Shown here in pieces: positions 1-7,527 of a stretch of 19,492 nt of DNA. The DNA comes from Candidatus Omnitrophota bacterium (GTDB taxonomy: Bacteria; Omnitrophota; Gorgyraeia; Duberdicusellales; 4484-171), in NCBI GenBank assembly GCA_028702365.1, contig JAQVOZ010000005.1:1-19492 (forward strand). The letters run 5' to 3'. Position 1 is the stretch's first letter. Each line of letters starts with the position of its first letter. The notes beneath the pieces are model-generated. The model was not told the origin of the DNA. It saw nothing but the letters and a program-made list of their open reading frames with translations, and made no database searches. A program made the position numbers and the translations under genes.

Positions 1-535
1 CATTTGGCTCAGCGTGAAACCTGCGGTCTAAGGGATTTGCATATTCCCTTGAGCAAGACGGGCACATTTTAAAATGCCTCATCGTTGTTTCCTTCCTGTC
101 ATACGGAATATCTTCAATTATGCTAAAACGCGGCCCACAATTAGTACAGTTTATAAAAGGGTACAAATAGCGCGGGTTTGACTTATCAAAGAGTTCATTA
201 AGACAATCTTTGCATATCGCAATATCTGCTGGAAAAGAAGCAATTTTATTTTCTTTGCGGCGGCTTTCTATTATGCTGAATTTTTTCTCTCCGGTTAAAG
301 GAATATTTTCCTTTCTTATCTTATTTATGCTGCTGATTTTGGGAGCTGTCACCTTAAGTTCATTCATGAAACCTTTTATTCTGCCGCTATCGCCTTCCAG
401 CTCGACAGTTACGCCGCTTGAATCATTAAACACGCATCCGCCTAAATTAAATTTCTTAGAAAGCCTAAATACATGGGGACGGAAACCCACCCCCTGGACA
501 ATTCCTCTTATATGAAGTTTTATTCGTTGCCTCAT
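1..535 (-). CDS. hypF: Carbamoyltransferase HypF, N-terminal part (runs off window edge)
   Basis: HypF makes the cyanide ligands of the NiFe-hydrogenase active site from carbamoyl phosphate, working with HypE in the cytoplasm. The visible 178 residues start at an ATG and read MRQRIKLHIRGIVQGVGFRP, the acylphosphatase-like domain with its VQGVGFRP signature (residues about 1-90). The HypF zinc-finger region follows: a CKDC pair near residue 110, a CTNCGPRF motif near 133 and a CPSC motif near 160, ending in the RRFHAEP segment typical of the family. Full-length HypF is about 750 residues, so roughly three quarters lies to the left of position 1. No clear Shine-Dalgarno sequence precedes the start. 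It is the last visible gene of the left-end group, 96 bases after the exonuclease gene. Its presence implies that the organism has a NiFe hydrogenase, though none is in the window. Confidence 0.95.
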   Translation of the reverse strand, partial: MRQRIKLHIRGIVQGVGFRPHVFRLSKKFNLGGCVFNDSSGVTVELEGDSGRIKGFMNELKVTAPKISSINKIRKENIPLTGEKKFSIIESRRKENKIASFPADIAICKDCLNELFDKSNPRYLYPFINCTNCGPRFSIIEDIPYDRKETTMRHFKMCPSCSREYANPLDRRFHAEPN

Positions 536-631
536 TTTATTTATTTTTTTGCACAGATGGCCGCAGATGATTTTACCTGAAATTATCCGCTTCCCCGCCA
601 CTTTGATATTTTTATTTAGACGGGCCTGCGC

Positions 632-1450
632 TTACACGATTTCCACATCAAGAATGCGGTCTAAACTAATGCGGATATTTTTGCCTTGCTTGCTTTCATA
701 CCATAAAAAAAAGAATCTGTTTTCCTGGGAAAGATTAAGCGGTTTTATCGTATCGCTTTCCATTATATTTTGATAGGAAAGGTATCTTGCTTTAAGCGTT
801 ACTTTATCTTCAATTGCTTTTCTAACCAGATAAATTTTCGACTCTGTTCTGGCTCTAAAAATTTCATTATTTAAACCATAAAGCGATATGAAGTCTTCCA
901 GATTATCCAAACTGCTCTCCCGCAATATGTCCCTTAATCTGAAAAATACTTCCGAGGCGACATAAGCGTCATCCATAGCGCGGTGCAACTTACCTGAATG
1001 TTCTATGTTAAAAAACGAAACGATTTCACCAAGGTTATATCGCGGCAGCCGTAAAGTTTTTCTCGCCATACCCAGTATATCTATAGCGGGGATTTCCATG
1101 GGTTGCCTATTCATTTGTTTTAACCCGTGATTTATAAAACCCAAATCAAAATCAATATTATATGCAAAAATCACGGAATCTTTTAAAAAGTTGGTAAATT
1201 TATCTATCACGTCTTCGAAATAAGGTGCACCGCGTAAATCCTCATCACAAATTTTATGTATTTTAAAAGCTTCAACGGGCATAGCTTTTTTGGGATTTAC
1301 CAAAGTATGAAATTTATCTATAGTCTCACGCGCTTTTATCTTAAGCGCGCCTATCTCGCAGATAGAATCCCCCGCCAAAACATCAAGGCCGGTTGTTTCT
1401 AAATCGAAAAATACAAGATTAAAATCTTCTATGTTTTTTTTTAGATCCAT
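632..1450 (-). CDS. DEDDh 3'-5' exonuclease (DnaQ/PolC-epsilon type) with C-terminal WYL-like domain
   Basis: The 272-residue protein has two parts. Residues about 10-175 are a DnaQ-type exonuclease with all the DEDDh motifs: FDLETTGLD (D16, E18), AYNIDFD (D102) and HRAMDDA (H156, D161). Such domains remove nucleotides from DNA or RNA 3' ends with two metal ions. Residues about 206-272 look like a WYL domain: an AIEDKVTLKARYLSYQ stretch, a KPLNL segment, an aromatic FFFLWYES core and the closing ISLDRILDVEI. WYL domains are known as ligand- or nucleic-acid-binding regulatory modules, usually attached to a helix-turn-helix; none is visible here. The fusion suggests a nuclease whose activity is gated by a bound ligand or nucleic acid, which is inference. 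The gene begins 12 bases after the yjbQ stop and has no obvious Shine-Dalgarno sequence. The exonuclease call is firm; the WYL call is by pattern only. Confidence 0.9.
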   Translation of the reverse strand: MDLKKNIEDFNLVFFDLETTGLDVLAGDSICEIGALKIKARETIDKFHTLVNPKKAMPVEAFKIHKICDEDLRGAPYFEDVIDKFTNFLKDSVIFAYNIDFDLGFINHGLKQMNRQPMEIPAIDILGMARKTLRLPRYNLGEIVSFFNIEHSGKLHRAMDDAYVASEVFFRLRDILRESSLDNLEDFISLYGLNNEIFRARTESKIYLVRKAIEDKVTLKARYLSYQNIMESDTIKPLNLSQENRFFFLWYESKQGKNIRISLDRILDVEIV

Positions 1451-1462
1451 ATTCTTTTGTGG

Positions 1463-1873
1463 TTAATTTACAATTTTTACTACTATCTCTCTTTCGCGAT
1501 TACGCGTATCAAAGTCAATTAAAACAACCTGCTGCCAGGTGCCCAAATCAAGTTTCCCATCAGTTACGGAGACAAAAAAATTAGTTTTTATAAATGAACT
1601 GCGCAGATGCGAATGGCCATTACAATCGCCCCAGGTAAGATTGTGAGCATAATTGCTGCTAAAGGGTATAATTTTTTCAAAAATTTCTTTTAAATCTTTG
1701 GCTAATCCAGGCTCATATTCCATAGTTGTTATCGCAGCGGTTTAACCAATGACCGAAACGAACATTACGGCATCTTTTAGGTTTTCTTCCTCCAGAATTT
1801 TCGTAAGCTGCGGTGTGATATCAATTATATCAGCGCTTCCCTTGGTGCTTACCTTTATATATTTAGTAACCAT
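1463..1873 (-). pseudogene. yjbQ: YjbQ/UPF0047 family protein interrupted by one in-frame TAA
   Basis: Read from the ATG at 1873, the frame encodes 43 residues (MVTKYIKVST and on, containing DITPQL) and then hits TAA at 1744-1742. It continues in the same frame as TAAITT, EYEPGLAKDL, a YAHNLTWGDCNGHSHLRSS core and GKLDLGTWQQVVL, to a stop at 1463. The two halves together make 136 codons, close to the normal 130-140 residues of the YjbQ family, whose members have been linked to thiamine phosphate synthase activity. The stop sits where relatives read G-S-T-A-A-I, so a TCA serine codon changed to TAA by one substitution explains it. An ATG at 1723 could restart translation and give an 86-residue C-terminal fragment holding the conserved His and Asp motifs but lacking the first strands. 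It begins 5 bases after the MetG-beta-like gene, so it was a normal operon member. A sequencing or assembly error is the main alternative. Confidence 0.85.
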
Positions 1874-1878
1874 AGGCG

Positions 1879-2199
1879 CTACTTTATGAAACTGCCCGGT
1901 AAGCACTCCCTGTCTGTTGTAAGTATTACTATTTTATCCTCTGAATGCGCGGCAAGAAGCATTCCGTTCGATTCAACTCCGCGTAGCATTTTAGGTTCGA
2001 GGTTTACTACTATAATTGCAGATTTTCCGATTAATTCCTCTGGCGTATAGAAGTTTCTTATCCCGGCTACTATTTGGGTAGTTTTTTCTCCCAAATCTAC
2101 TTTTATCACATAAAGCTTGTCCGCATTTGGATGAACTGTTACTTCCAAAATTTTACCGACTTTTAATTCCAACTTTGAGAAATCCTCGAACGTTGCCAT
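1879..2199 (-). CDS. Stand-alone tRNA-binding domain protein (MetG beta-subunit / CsaA type)
   Basis: The 106-residue protein is a single EMAP-II/Arc1p-like OB-fold tRNA-binding domain. It shows FEDFSKLELKVGKI, HPNADKLYVIKVDLGE, QIVAGIRNFYTPEEL, the NLEPKMLRGVESNGMLLAA block and a C-terminal PGSF segment. Relatives occur as the C-terminal domain of methionyl-tRNA synthetase, as a separate beta subunit that raises tRNA affinity, or as the chaperone-like CsaA. The sequence alone does not separate these; the NFYTPEELIGK and LRGVESNGM wording looks closest to the MetG C-terminal form. The start is the ATG at 2199 because it has a near-perfect AGGAGG five bases upstream. The frame stays open back to 2466, but that extension is repeat-rich non-coding sequence. 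It is the first gene of the left-end group, five bases ahead of yjbQ. Confidence 0.9.
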   Translation of the reverse strand: MATFEDFSKLELKVGKILEVTVHPNADKLYVIKVDLGEKTTQIVAGIRNFYTPEELIGKSAIIVVNLEPKMLRGVESNGMLLAAHSEDKIVILTTDRECLPGSFIK

Positions 2200-2210
2200 G
2201 CTCTCCTCCT
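2200..2210 (-). promoter_or_regulatory. Strong Shine-Dalgarno site deciding the start of the tRNA-binding protein
   Basis: On the minus strand AGGAGG (2210-2205) is followed by AGAGC and then ATG at 2199. Most genes in this window have weak or no Shine-Dalgarno sequences, so this site stands out and fixes the start at 2199, not at the longer open frame. Confidence 0.85.
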
Positions 2211-2230
2211 TTTTGATAAATCTGGCTAAT

Positions 2231-2255
2231 CTGCCGGTAAATGGGCTACCGGCAG
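2231..2255. repeat. Perfect 9-bp inverted repeat (hairpin)
   Basis: CTGCCGGTA (2231-2239) pairs perfectly with TACCGGCAG (2247-2255) around a 7-base loop. On the minus-strand transcript it would lie about 20 bases upstream of the AGGAGG site of the tRNA-binding gene. No T-run follows on either strand, so it is not a standard intrinsic terminator. It may be a structured 5' leader element or part of the neighbouring repeat cluster. Confidence 0.7.
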
Positions 2256-2281
2256 AAACAGAAAATGCCCTTATGGAACAC

Positions 2282-2466
2282 CCCACGGGTAAGGCCCGTG
2301 GTACCTGGATGAATCCTCCTGCGCCCTTAGAATAGATTGTAAAAACACTGACGGGCTTCGGCGGATTATCCGCCTCTCTTGTTTCGAGGGGCTTTGCCCA
2401 TTTAGTGACATCCGCCAAAGCAATTGAGCTTTCTTCGCATTCATCCATGGATAAAGCCCGTGGCAT
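2282..2466. repeat. Nested inverted-repeat element, MITE-like or decayed
   Basis: TGGATGAAT at 2306-2314 is repeated inverted as ATTCATCCA at 2439-2447. Outside these arms both ends carry a CCACGGG/CCCGTGG word: a full hairpin at 2283-2301 (7-bp stem, loop TAAGG) and GCCCGTGG near 2456-2463. Inside lies the palindrome GGCGGAT-T-ATCCGCC (2360-2374), with further ggcgga/tccgcc words at 2411-2416 and 2475-2480. The arrangement resembles a small non-autonomous repeat, but I cannot confirm target duplications or other genomic copies from one window. Confidence 0.45.
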
Positions 2467-2559
2467 CTAGCGTAGGCGGATAATATATGCCGATTGAATA
2501 GGGGATATTCTAACAATGAGAGGCGCTAAAGTAAATAGATTATTTTGACGTTTATTTCT

Positions 2560-3489
2560 CTATTTGAATTTTTTTATGAATTCTATTTTTTCGATAGCCT
2601 GCGGCGGCGCGGTTTTAATTGCCAAGTCATCCAGATAAATATCGGCCATACTTGGCTCAATATTAAATTCATAGCTATCTGTGTCATCGGGAGATGCTAT
2701 CTTCTTAAAATTACCAGAAAGTATGTTGTCTTTATACATCAAAACTTCGGGTTTCACTGAATTTTTTATATAAACTCTCACGCCTAGAGGAATATTAATA
2801 TGTGGAAAGCCGTATTTTTTAAAATTGAGCTCCGGGCCGGGCATAAAAACAGAGAAACTTAATTGCTTTTTTTTCTCATCAAAAGAAAAAGCCATTGAAT
2901 CTTTCAAATCTTCCTTAATTTCATCCATAATTTTGCGCATCCGGATATTCTTGCTGTGATAAAAAGTTAAGAGCAGATGGTTAAAAGCTTCCTTGTCTTT
3001 TTGCTTCTTTAGATAGTATTTTGAAAGGTACAAATAATTACGGTAATATGAGGGGTAAAGCTCAATTGCTTTTTGAATTTCCTCTTTAGCGCCTGTTTTA
3101 TTTATTTGCGCATAGAACCATCCCAATTTTAAATGATATTCAAAATTAATGGGATTAAGGTTTATGGCTTTTATGTATAAATTTTCGATTTCTTTTTTCT
3201 TAATGTCGCTGGCGCCACTTAAATCTTCATTGAGTAAACCGAAAAGCAAATCTGCCTTTAAGGCCAGGAATTCGGCATTAAGTTTATCCAGCTTTATGGC
3301 CTGCGATACCAAGGCATTGGCAACGTTGTAATAATTTATCCTTTCTGTTTTTACTGCCGGCAGTTTCATATTCGATATTTTTTCATAAATAATATATGCT
3401 TTTAAATTAAAAATGATAATTCCGGCTAACGCGGCTACAATCACTGAAACAAAAATCAAGAACAAACTATTGATATTTTTTTCTTTCAT
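2560..3489 (-). CDS. Membrane-anchored TPR protein, last gene of the polysaccharide export operon
   Basis: The 309-residue protein has one N-terminal membrane helix (about residues 8-28) and then a periplasmic part. Residues about 55-180 form degenerate TPR helices, with repeated aromatic/alanine patterns such as LYIKAINLNPINFEYHLKLG and IQKAIELYPSYYRNYLYLSK. The C-terminal part (about 190-309) is predicted beta-rich and matches no family I recognise. It starts 12 bases after the O-antigen ligase/polymerase-like gene. In many bacteria TPR segments accompany or are fused to such ligases and hold the assembly machinery together, so a scaffold role in polymer assembly is the natural inference. 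The TPR and anchor calls are from pattern; the function is not shown. Confidence 0.8.
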   Translation of the reverse strand: MKEKNINSLFLIFVSVIVAALAGIIIFNLKAYIIYEKISNMKLPAVKTERINYYNVANALVSQAIKLDKLNAEFLALKADLLFGLLNEDLSGASDIKKKEIENLYIKAINLNPINFEYHLKLGWFYAQINKTGAKEEIQKAIELYPSYYRNYLYLSKYYLKKQKDKEAFNHLLLTFYHSKNIRMRKIMDEIKEDLKDSMAFSFDEKKKQLSFSVFMPGPELNFKKYGFPHINIPLGVRVYIKNSVKPEVLMYKDNILSGNFKKIASPDDTDSYEFNIEPSMADIYLDDLAIKTAPPQAIEKIEFIKKFK

Positions 3490-3501
3490 GCCAATAGTGA
3501 T

Positions 3502-4803
3502 TTATTCATCTTCCGGTGACCCGGGGGGATAAAAATGTGTCGATGCACATTTATAGGTTAACCCCAAAAGAAACCAAAATAAAAGCGAAACTGCAGGAAT
3601 ATGAAAATTAAAGTCAACAAAACTATGCATAGAAACTGCAAGTATTCCGCAAAATCCCCCTATAACTATACTTTTCGCAAAAGAATCGTGCCTCTTATTT
3701 AGTTTCGTCAGAATCCCCCTGAAAAGGTTTAAGAAAAAAACCGATAATAACGCTGCACAAATTAGGCCGGCCTCAACTATAAACTGCAGATAATCGTTAT
3801 GTAAGTAATCATAATAAATAGCAATTTGCCTGGCTTTTTGATACAGGCTAAAAGCATATTTAAAATTGCCCAAGCCGATTCCAAAAAGAGGAAAATCTTT
3901 TACCATATTAAGGGAATCAGACACTACAGACCATCTACTCGCTAAACCCTGCCTTAGAATACTCATCCTGTGCTGTATCGGGCCAAAGCCCGCCATAGAC
4001 ACCAATACGAAACCAAAGATAATTACTGCGGCAATTATCCAGCATTGATTGCCGTGTAATTTTTCTTTCATTAGAAGAAAGGACATAAAAAATAAAGATA
4101 TCAATAAACTTATCGATCCGCCACGCGATAGGGAAAGAAAAACCGCAGAACAAATTATTGCAGCAATAAAGGTAAATATTATTTTTTTGTTTTTGTTCTT
4201 GCAGTATAACGCATACGCTATTGAAAGAGGGGCAATCATTATCATATATGCGGCGAAATGATTCCTGTTTCCGAATGTGCTGAAGGCGCGCGAGATTTGC
4301 TTCTGTAAAATAAAGTATTTTGTGATAACTCCATAGAAAGACAATAAAAGCCCCAGAAAAATAAGAATTAGTATTACCCTTTCAAACTGTCCTTTTTTTT
4401 CAAAAACATTTAAAACACACAAGAAAATTAAAAAGAAAGAAATAAATCTTATCAATCCTTCTATGGTTGCAATGGGAGAAAAAGATAATTGAGAAAAACC
4501 AAAAGCACTAAAAAAAAGACTATATTGGTGTTTTAGCGCGTAGGTATGAGGGGAAATTATTCTTAAAAGAAAATTTGGCATGTATATTATCTGAAACAGA
4601 ATAAGCAATAAGAAAACCGTCACAAGGCTTATTTTTTCAGGATAAATAAGTTTGTAATTAGAAACTTTTGCGTTAAATACCAGCAATAAAAAACTGCATA
4701 GAGAAATTAACTCGGCAACGGAAAGCGGAATTTGCCCGACTGAACCGTAAAAAAGCGGGCTGAAAATTATGAGGAAAATTAGAAGACATTCTGCAATCTT
4801 CAC
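3502..4803 (-). CDS. O-antigen ligase / polysaccharide polymerase family membrane protein (Wzy_C/WaaL-like)
   Basis: The 433-residue protein is almost entirely hydrophobic, with roughly ten to twelve membrane helices. It has the Wzy_C-superfamily landmarks: FSTFGNRNHFAAYM (174-187), SLSRGGS (224-230), a large periplasmic loop with RW (290-291), then PLFGIGLGNFKYAF (305-318) and the HNDYLQFIVEAG motif (335-346). Members either polymerise repeat units on undecaprenyl diphosphate or ligate finished chains to lipid A or protein. Next to a Wzz/BY-kinase a polymerase role is more likely, but sequence does not decide. The start is GTG at 4803, one base past the TAG stop of the upstream kinase gene, so the two are probably translationally coupled. 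Confidence 0.88.
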   Translation of the reverse strand: MKIAECLLIFLIIFSPLFYGSVGQIPLSVAELISLCSFLLLVFNAKVSNYKLIYPEKISLVTVFLLLILFQIIYMPNFLLRIISPHTYALKHQYSLFFSAFGFSQLSFSPIATIEGLIRFISFFLIFLCVLNVFEKKGQFERVILILIFLGLLLSFYGVITKYFILQKQISRAFSTFGNRNHFAAYMIMIAPLSIAYALYCKNKNKKIIFTFIAAIICSAVFLSLSRGGSISLLISLFFMSFLLMKEKLHGNQCWIIAAVIIFGFVLVSMAGFGPIQHRMSILRQGLASRWSVVSDSLNMVKDFPLFGIGLGNFKYAFSLYQKARQIAIYYDYLHNDYLQFIVEAGLICAALLSVFFLNLFRGILTKLNKRHDSFAKSIVIGGFCGILAVSMHSFVDFNFHIPAVSLLFWFLLGLTYKCASTHFYPPGSPEDE

Positions 4804-4804
4804 A

Positions 4805-6640
4805 CTATTTTGTTGCTGTTGGATAGGAATAATGGTAATAATAATAGCGGTCTTTATCCATGTTCGTATTATTTAAAAGCGCTCCTATTAATTTTACTCG
4901 CGTATCCATAACCTTCCTGGCTTCTAATATATATCTTATTTGAGTGTGCCCTGCTTTTATGACAAAAACCACACCGTCGCATTTATCGCCCAAAATCAAA
5001 GCCTCGGATACATTTAATATCGGCGTTGAATCGATTATTATTCTTTTATATTTTTTCTCTAGTTCGCGCAGGATTAAAGATAACCTTTCAGAGCTAAGTA
5101 ATTCTGTAGGATTTGGGGTATAAGGGCCTGCTGAAAGCATCGCTAAATTAGGAACCGGTGTAACATTTATCGCTTCTTCCATTGAACACATACCGGTCAA
5201 TAAAGTGCTTAGACCGTTTTTTGGCTTTAGTCCAAAAATTTGATGCAAATTACCCTTACGCATATCAGCGTCTATCAGCAAAGTCGGCTCTTTTGCCTGA
5301 GCGAATATTATGGCAAGGTTTGAAGCAACAAAACTTTTACCTTCTACCGGAACAGAACTGGTAATTACAACTGTCCGTAAAGGCTTATCCTGGGGAAAAG
5401 AAAAAAGGAGAGAAACTTTAAGATTCCTGAATGATTCCGCGATTCTTGAGCGGGGTTCTGAGAAAGAAATTAAATTGATATTTTTGTTTTTTGCCCCGCT
5501 GCCTTTTGCTGACGGGATATAGCCCAGAAACGGAAGCTTTATAAAAAATTCTACTTCGTCAGAAGTTTTTAGGGTAGAATCTATTTTTTCTAAAAAGAAG
5601 GCCAAGAATGACCCTAAGACTAAGCCGAGAATAACGCTCAATGGTATGTCTCTGTTTGGCTGGGGCTTCACGGGATTTTTTGGTTCTTGCGCTGGGTCAA
5701 GCACTCTTATATTTGAAAGCGTCAATTCCTTGGAAACATCTAATTCCTTCGCGCGCTTTAAAAAATCTTCATACAAGGATTGATACGTATCTACTTTTCT
5801 TTTAAGAAGACTATATTCTGACATCTTTTCTTGCAAGGCCAGTTTCTTGTTGGTCTCTTCACCCATTCTACTCTCTACGGACGCTAATTGTGTCGCGATG
5901 GAAATCATCTTGGGATGTTTTTCTTTATATCTTTGCGAGGCATCTGCTATTTCTTTTTCTAGTTGCGCTTTTTGCGCTTTCAAATTTTCTATTAGAGAAT
6001 CAGTTTTTGTTTCGATATCAGGGATAGTAACTATCCGATTATCTCTTATAAAATTATTCAGTTGCTTTTCCGAATCATTTAATTTTTCAAGTGTATCAGT
6101 TAACTGGCTCTCTAAAAAAGTTATGCCATATTTGGCAGTTCCAACCTTTCTTTCAATGTCCTGATGAATAAATTCTCTTATCCACACATTTGCAATCGCC
6201 GTAATTTGTATGGGATTTTTGCCTTCTACATAAAGCACTGCAGTGGATCCCTGACGGGCAGGTTCAATTTTTACCATAGAAAGTAGCTTAGCCGCGGGAT
6301 CTTTTGAATTCATGAACTCCGGATCGCGGTCTAGCCCCAAGACTTTAATAACGCGGTCTGCCAAAGAATGCGACAGTGCAATATTAAGCTGGGTCTGGTA
6401 ATAATCTTTGCCGGTACTTCTTTCTTCGTAAACTTCTTCGATTTTACCTGCAATCCTTGGCTTCTCCATTTCCACAACAATTGTGGATTGCACCCTATAT
6501 ACTTTAGGCGAAGAAAAATCATAAAATATAACGGTTCCTGCGATAACTAACGTAACCGCGAATATAAGCATAAAATGCTTGCGCAGCAAATCAAAATAAT
6601 CTTTTGCCGTTAATTCTTTTACCTCGGGTGGTGGTATCAT
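4805..6640 (-). CDS. Chain-length regulator fused to a BY-type tyrosine autokinase (Wzz/Wzc/ExoP-like)
   Basis: This 611-residue protein controls polymer length and export at the inner membrane. Residues about 8-110 are a Wzz-type domain with membrane helix 1 at about 24-42. A long coiled-coil periplasmic region (about 165-310) follows, then PxxP-rich sequence (KNPVKPQPNRDIP) and membrane helix 2 (332-350). The cytoplasmic kinase has Walker A SSVPVEGKS (428-436), Walker A' TLLIDADMRKG (453-463) and Walker B RIIIDSTP (533-540). The tail carries a tyrosine cluster, YYYYHYSY (599-606), the expected autophosphorylation site. All kinase motifs are intact and both halves are in one chain, as in Proteobacterial Wzc rather than the split Firmicute form. 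The ATG at 6640 lies 44 bases after the SLBB gene. Confidence 0.95.
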   Translation of the reverse strand: MIPPPEVKELTAKDYFDLLRKHFMLIFAVTLVIAGTVIFYDFSSPKVYRVQSTIVVEMEKPRIAGKIEEVYEERSTGKDYYQTQLNIALSHSLADRVIKVLGLDRDPEFMNSKDPAAKLLSMVKIEPARQGSTAVLYVEGKNPIQITAIANVWIREFIHQDIERKVGTAKYGITFLESQLTDTLEKLNDSEKQLNNFIRDNRIVTIPDIETKTDSLIENLKAQKAQLEKEIADASQRYKEKHPKMISIATQLASVESRMGEETNKKLALQEKMSEYSLLKRKVDTYQSLYEDFLKRAKELDVSKELTLSNIRVLDPAQEPKNPVKPQPNRDIPLSVILGLVLGSFLAFFLEKIDSTLKTSDEVEFFIKLPFLGYIPSAKGSGAKNKNINLISFSEPRSRIAESFRNLKVSLLFSFPQDKPLRTVVITSSVPVEGKSFVASNLAIIFAQAKEPTLLIDADMRKGNLHQIFGLKPKNGLSTLLTGMCSMEEAINVTPVPNLAMLSAGPYTPNPTELLSSERLSLILRELEKKYKRIIIDSTPILNVSEALILGDKCDGVVFVIKAGHTQIRYILEARKVMDTRVKLIGALLNNTNMDKDRYYYYHYSYPTATK

Positions 6641-6684
6641 ATTTAATAAAAGTTAATAACTCTCGATATTTTTAGAAATTATTA

Positions 6685-7527
6685 TTAAAAAAACGATTCG
6701 GGGACGGAAATTATATCTCCTTCTTTTAAGATTATATCTCTTCGCTTGTCTCCAGTCTGTAATATGTTCGCTACCGGCACATTAAAAATTTCTTTCTTTC
6801 CTTCTTTTGTCTCGCGTATTACTTTAACAGCATTTTGGCTGGCGATATCGGTAAAGCCTCCGGCCAAAGCTATCGCATCTACGACACTAAGGTTTTTTGT
6901 AAAAGTATAATTTCCAGGTTTTCTCACCTGGCCCAAAACAGAGATTGCACCGTATTTCGCAACGATAATCCTGTCTAAAGATTCAAGTATAAAATCTTTG
7001 CCCTGGGTATAAAAATCTATAGTGTATTGCTTTTCTTCTTTGCCTATTTTTCTTATCACTTTGATGTTCGATAAATTTGCATCGGGTTCTGCTCCGCCGG
7101 CCAGAGCGACGGCATCAAGCAAAGTCACAGTCCCTTTCAATTCATATCTTCCTTCTCCTTTAACGGCGCCGACAATAAAAAACTTTGAATACTCTTTTAC
7201 AAAAATGCTCACCTGCGGGTTTACGAAATAATCTTTTTTAAGAATGGCCTCGATTTTGTTGATTGCCTCTCTTATTGTCATGTTTACAATTTCAATCTCG
7301 CCCACAAAAGGATAAATTATCTTTCCCTCTTCGGACACTTTAACTGTTTTTGTTAAGTCTGACTCGCCATATACCGCAACTTCCAATGTGTCCCCGGCTT
7401 TTATACGGTAGGAGGAATCAGCCTCGTCCAAAGCTATAGCTTGCCCAAAAACCTCTCTGCCCCCGAAGAAGGGCCCGGGAATAAAAATGCCGGCAGAAAA
7501 AATTATTAGCAAAAATAATCTTAACAT
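6685..7527 (-). CDS. Polysaccharide export periplasmic/outer-membrane protein with SLBB domains (Wza/GumB-like)
   Basis: The 280-residue protein has a signal peptide (about 1-29, hydrophobic core LFLLIIFSAGIFIPG). A Poly_export domain follows (about 38-112, YRIKAGDTLEVAVYGE and GKIIYPFVGEIEI), then two SLBB domains (about 113-190 and 195-275). Each SLBB domain has the V-x-G-x-V/K-x-x-G-x-Y pattern and a DAIALAGG-type helix. Such proteins form the channel carrying capsule or exopolysaccharide across the periplasm and outer membrane. Unlike E. coli Wza there is no lipobox cysteine after the signal peptide, so it is probably not a lipoprotein, and it lacks the C-terminal amphipathic helix. The neighbouring beta-barrel could supply the outer-membrane pore. 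Its ATG overlaps the barrel gene's TAA by one base (TAATG), suggesting translational coupling. Confidence 0.93.
   Translation of the reverse strand: MLRLFLLIIFSAGIFIPGPFFGGREVFGQAIALDEADSSYRIKAGDTLEVAVYGESDLTKTVKVSEEGKIIYPFVGEIEIVNMTIREAINKIEAILKKDYFVNPQVSIFVKEYSKFFIVGAVKGEGRYELKGTVTLLDAVALAGGAEPDANLSNIKVIRKIGKEEKQYTIDFYTQGKDFILESLDRIIVAKYGAISVLGQVRKPGNYTFTKNLSVVDAIALAGGFTDIASQNAVKVIRETKEGKKEIFNVPVANILQTGDKRRDIILKEGDIISVPESFF

Larger units (their letters stand above)
2211..2559. other. Non-coding stretch between the export operon and the tRNA-binding gene
   Basis: This stretch of about 350 bases holds no convincing gene. Two minus-strand frames are open through parts of it, but their products (runs such as MPRALSMDE or HGLYPWMN) are translations of short repeats and match no family I recognise. 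It contains several hairpins and an inverted-repeat element, listed separately. It must hold the end of the export operon transcript and the promoter of the left-end genes. I saw no hairpin followed by a T-run on the minus strand and no convincing -35/-10 pair. Confidence 0.6.

Noticed and set aside
210..515. A 101-codon plus-strand open frame near the left edge
   Set aside because: It is antisense to the clearly recognisable HypF N-terminus.
1742..1744. Programmed recoding or selenocysteine-like readthrough of the yjbQ stop
   Set aside because: The codon is TAA, there is no evident downstream recoding structure, and a single substitution from a serine codon explains it.
2231..2301. Intrinsic terminators at the two hairpins
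   Set aside because: Neither hairpin is followed by a run of T on either strand.
1879..2466. A 195-residue reading with the tRNA-binding domain as its C-terminus
   Set aside because: The upstream 89 codons cross repeat-rich non-coding sequence, and the ATG at 2199 has a near-perfect Shine-Dalgarno site.
2271..2516. An 81-codon open frame on the minus strand
   Set aside because: It lies wholly within the repeat cluster, has no ribosome binding site and matches no family.
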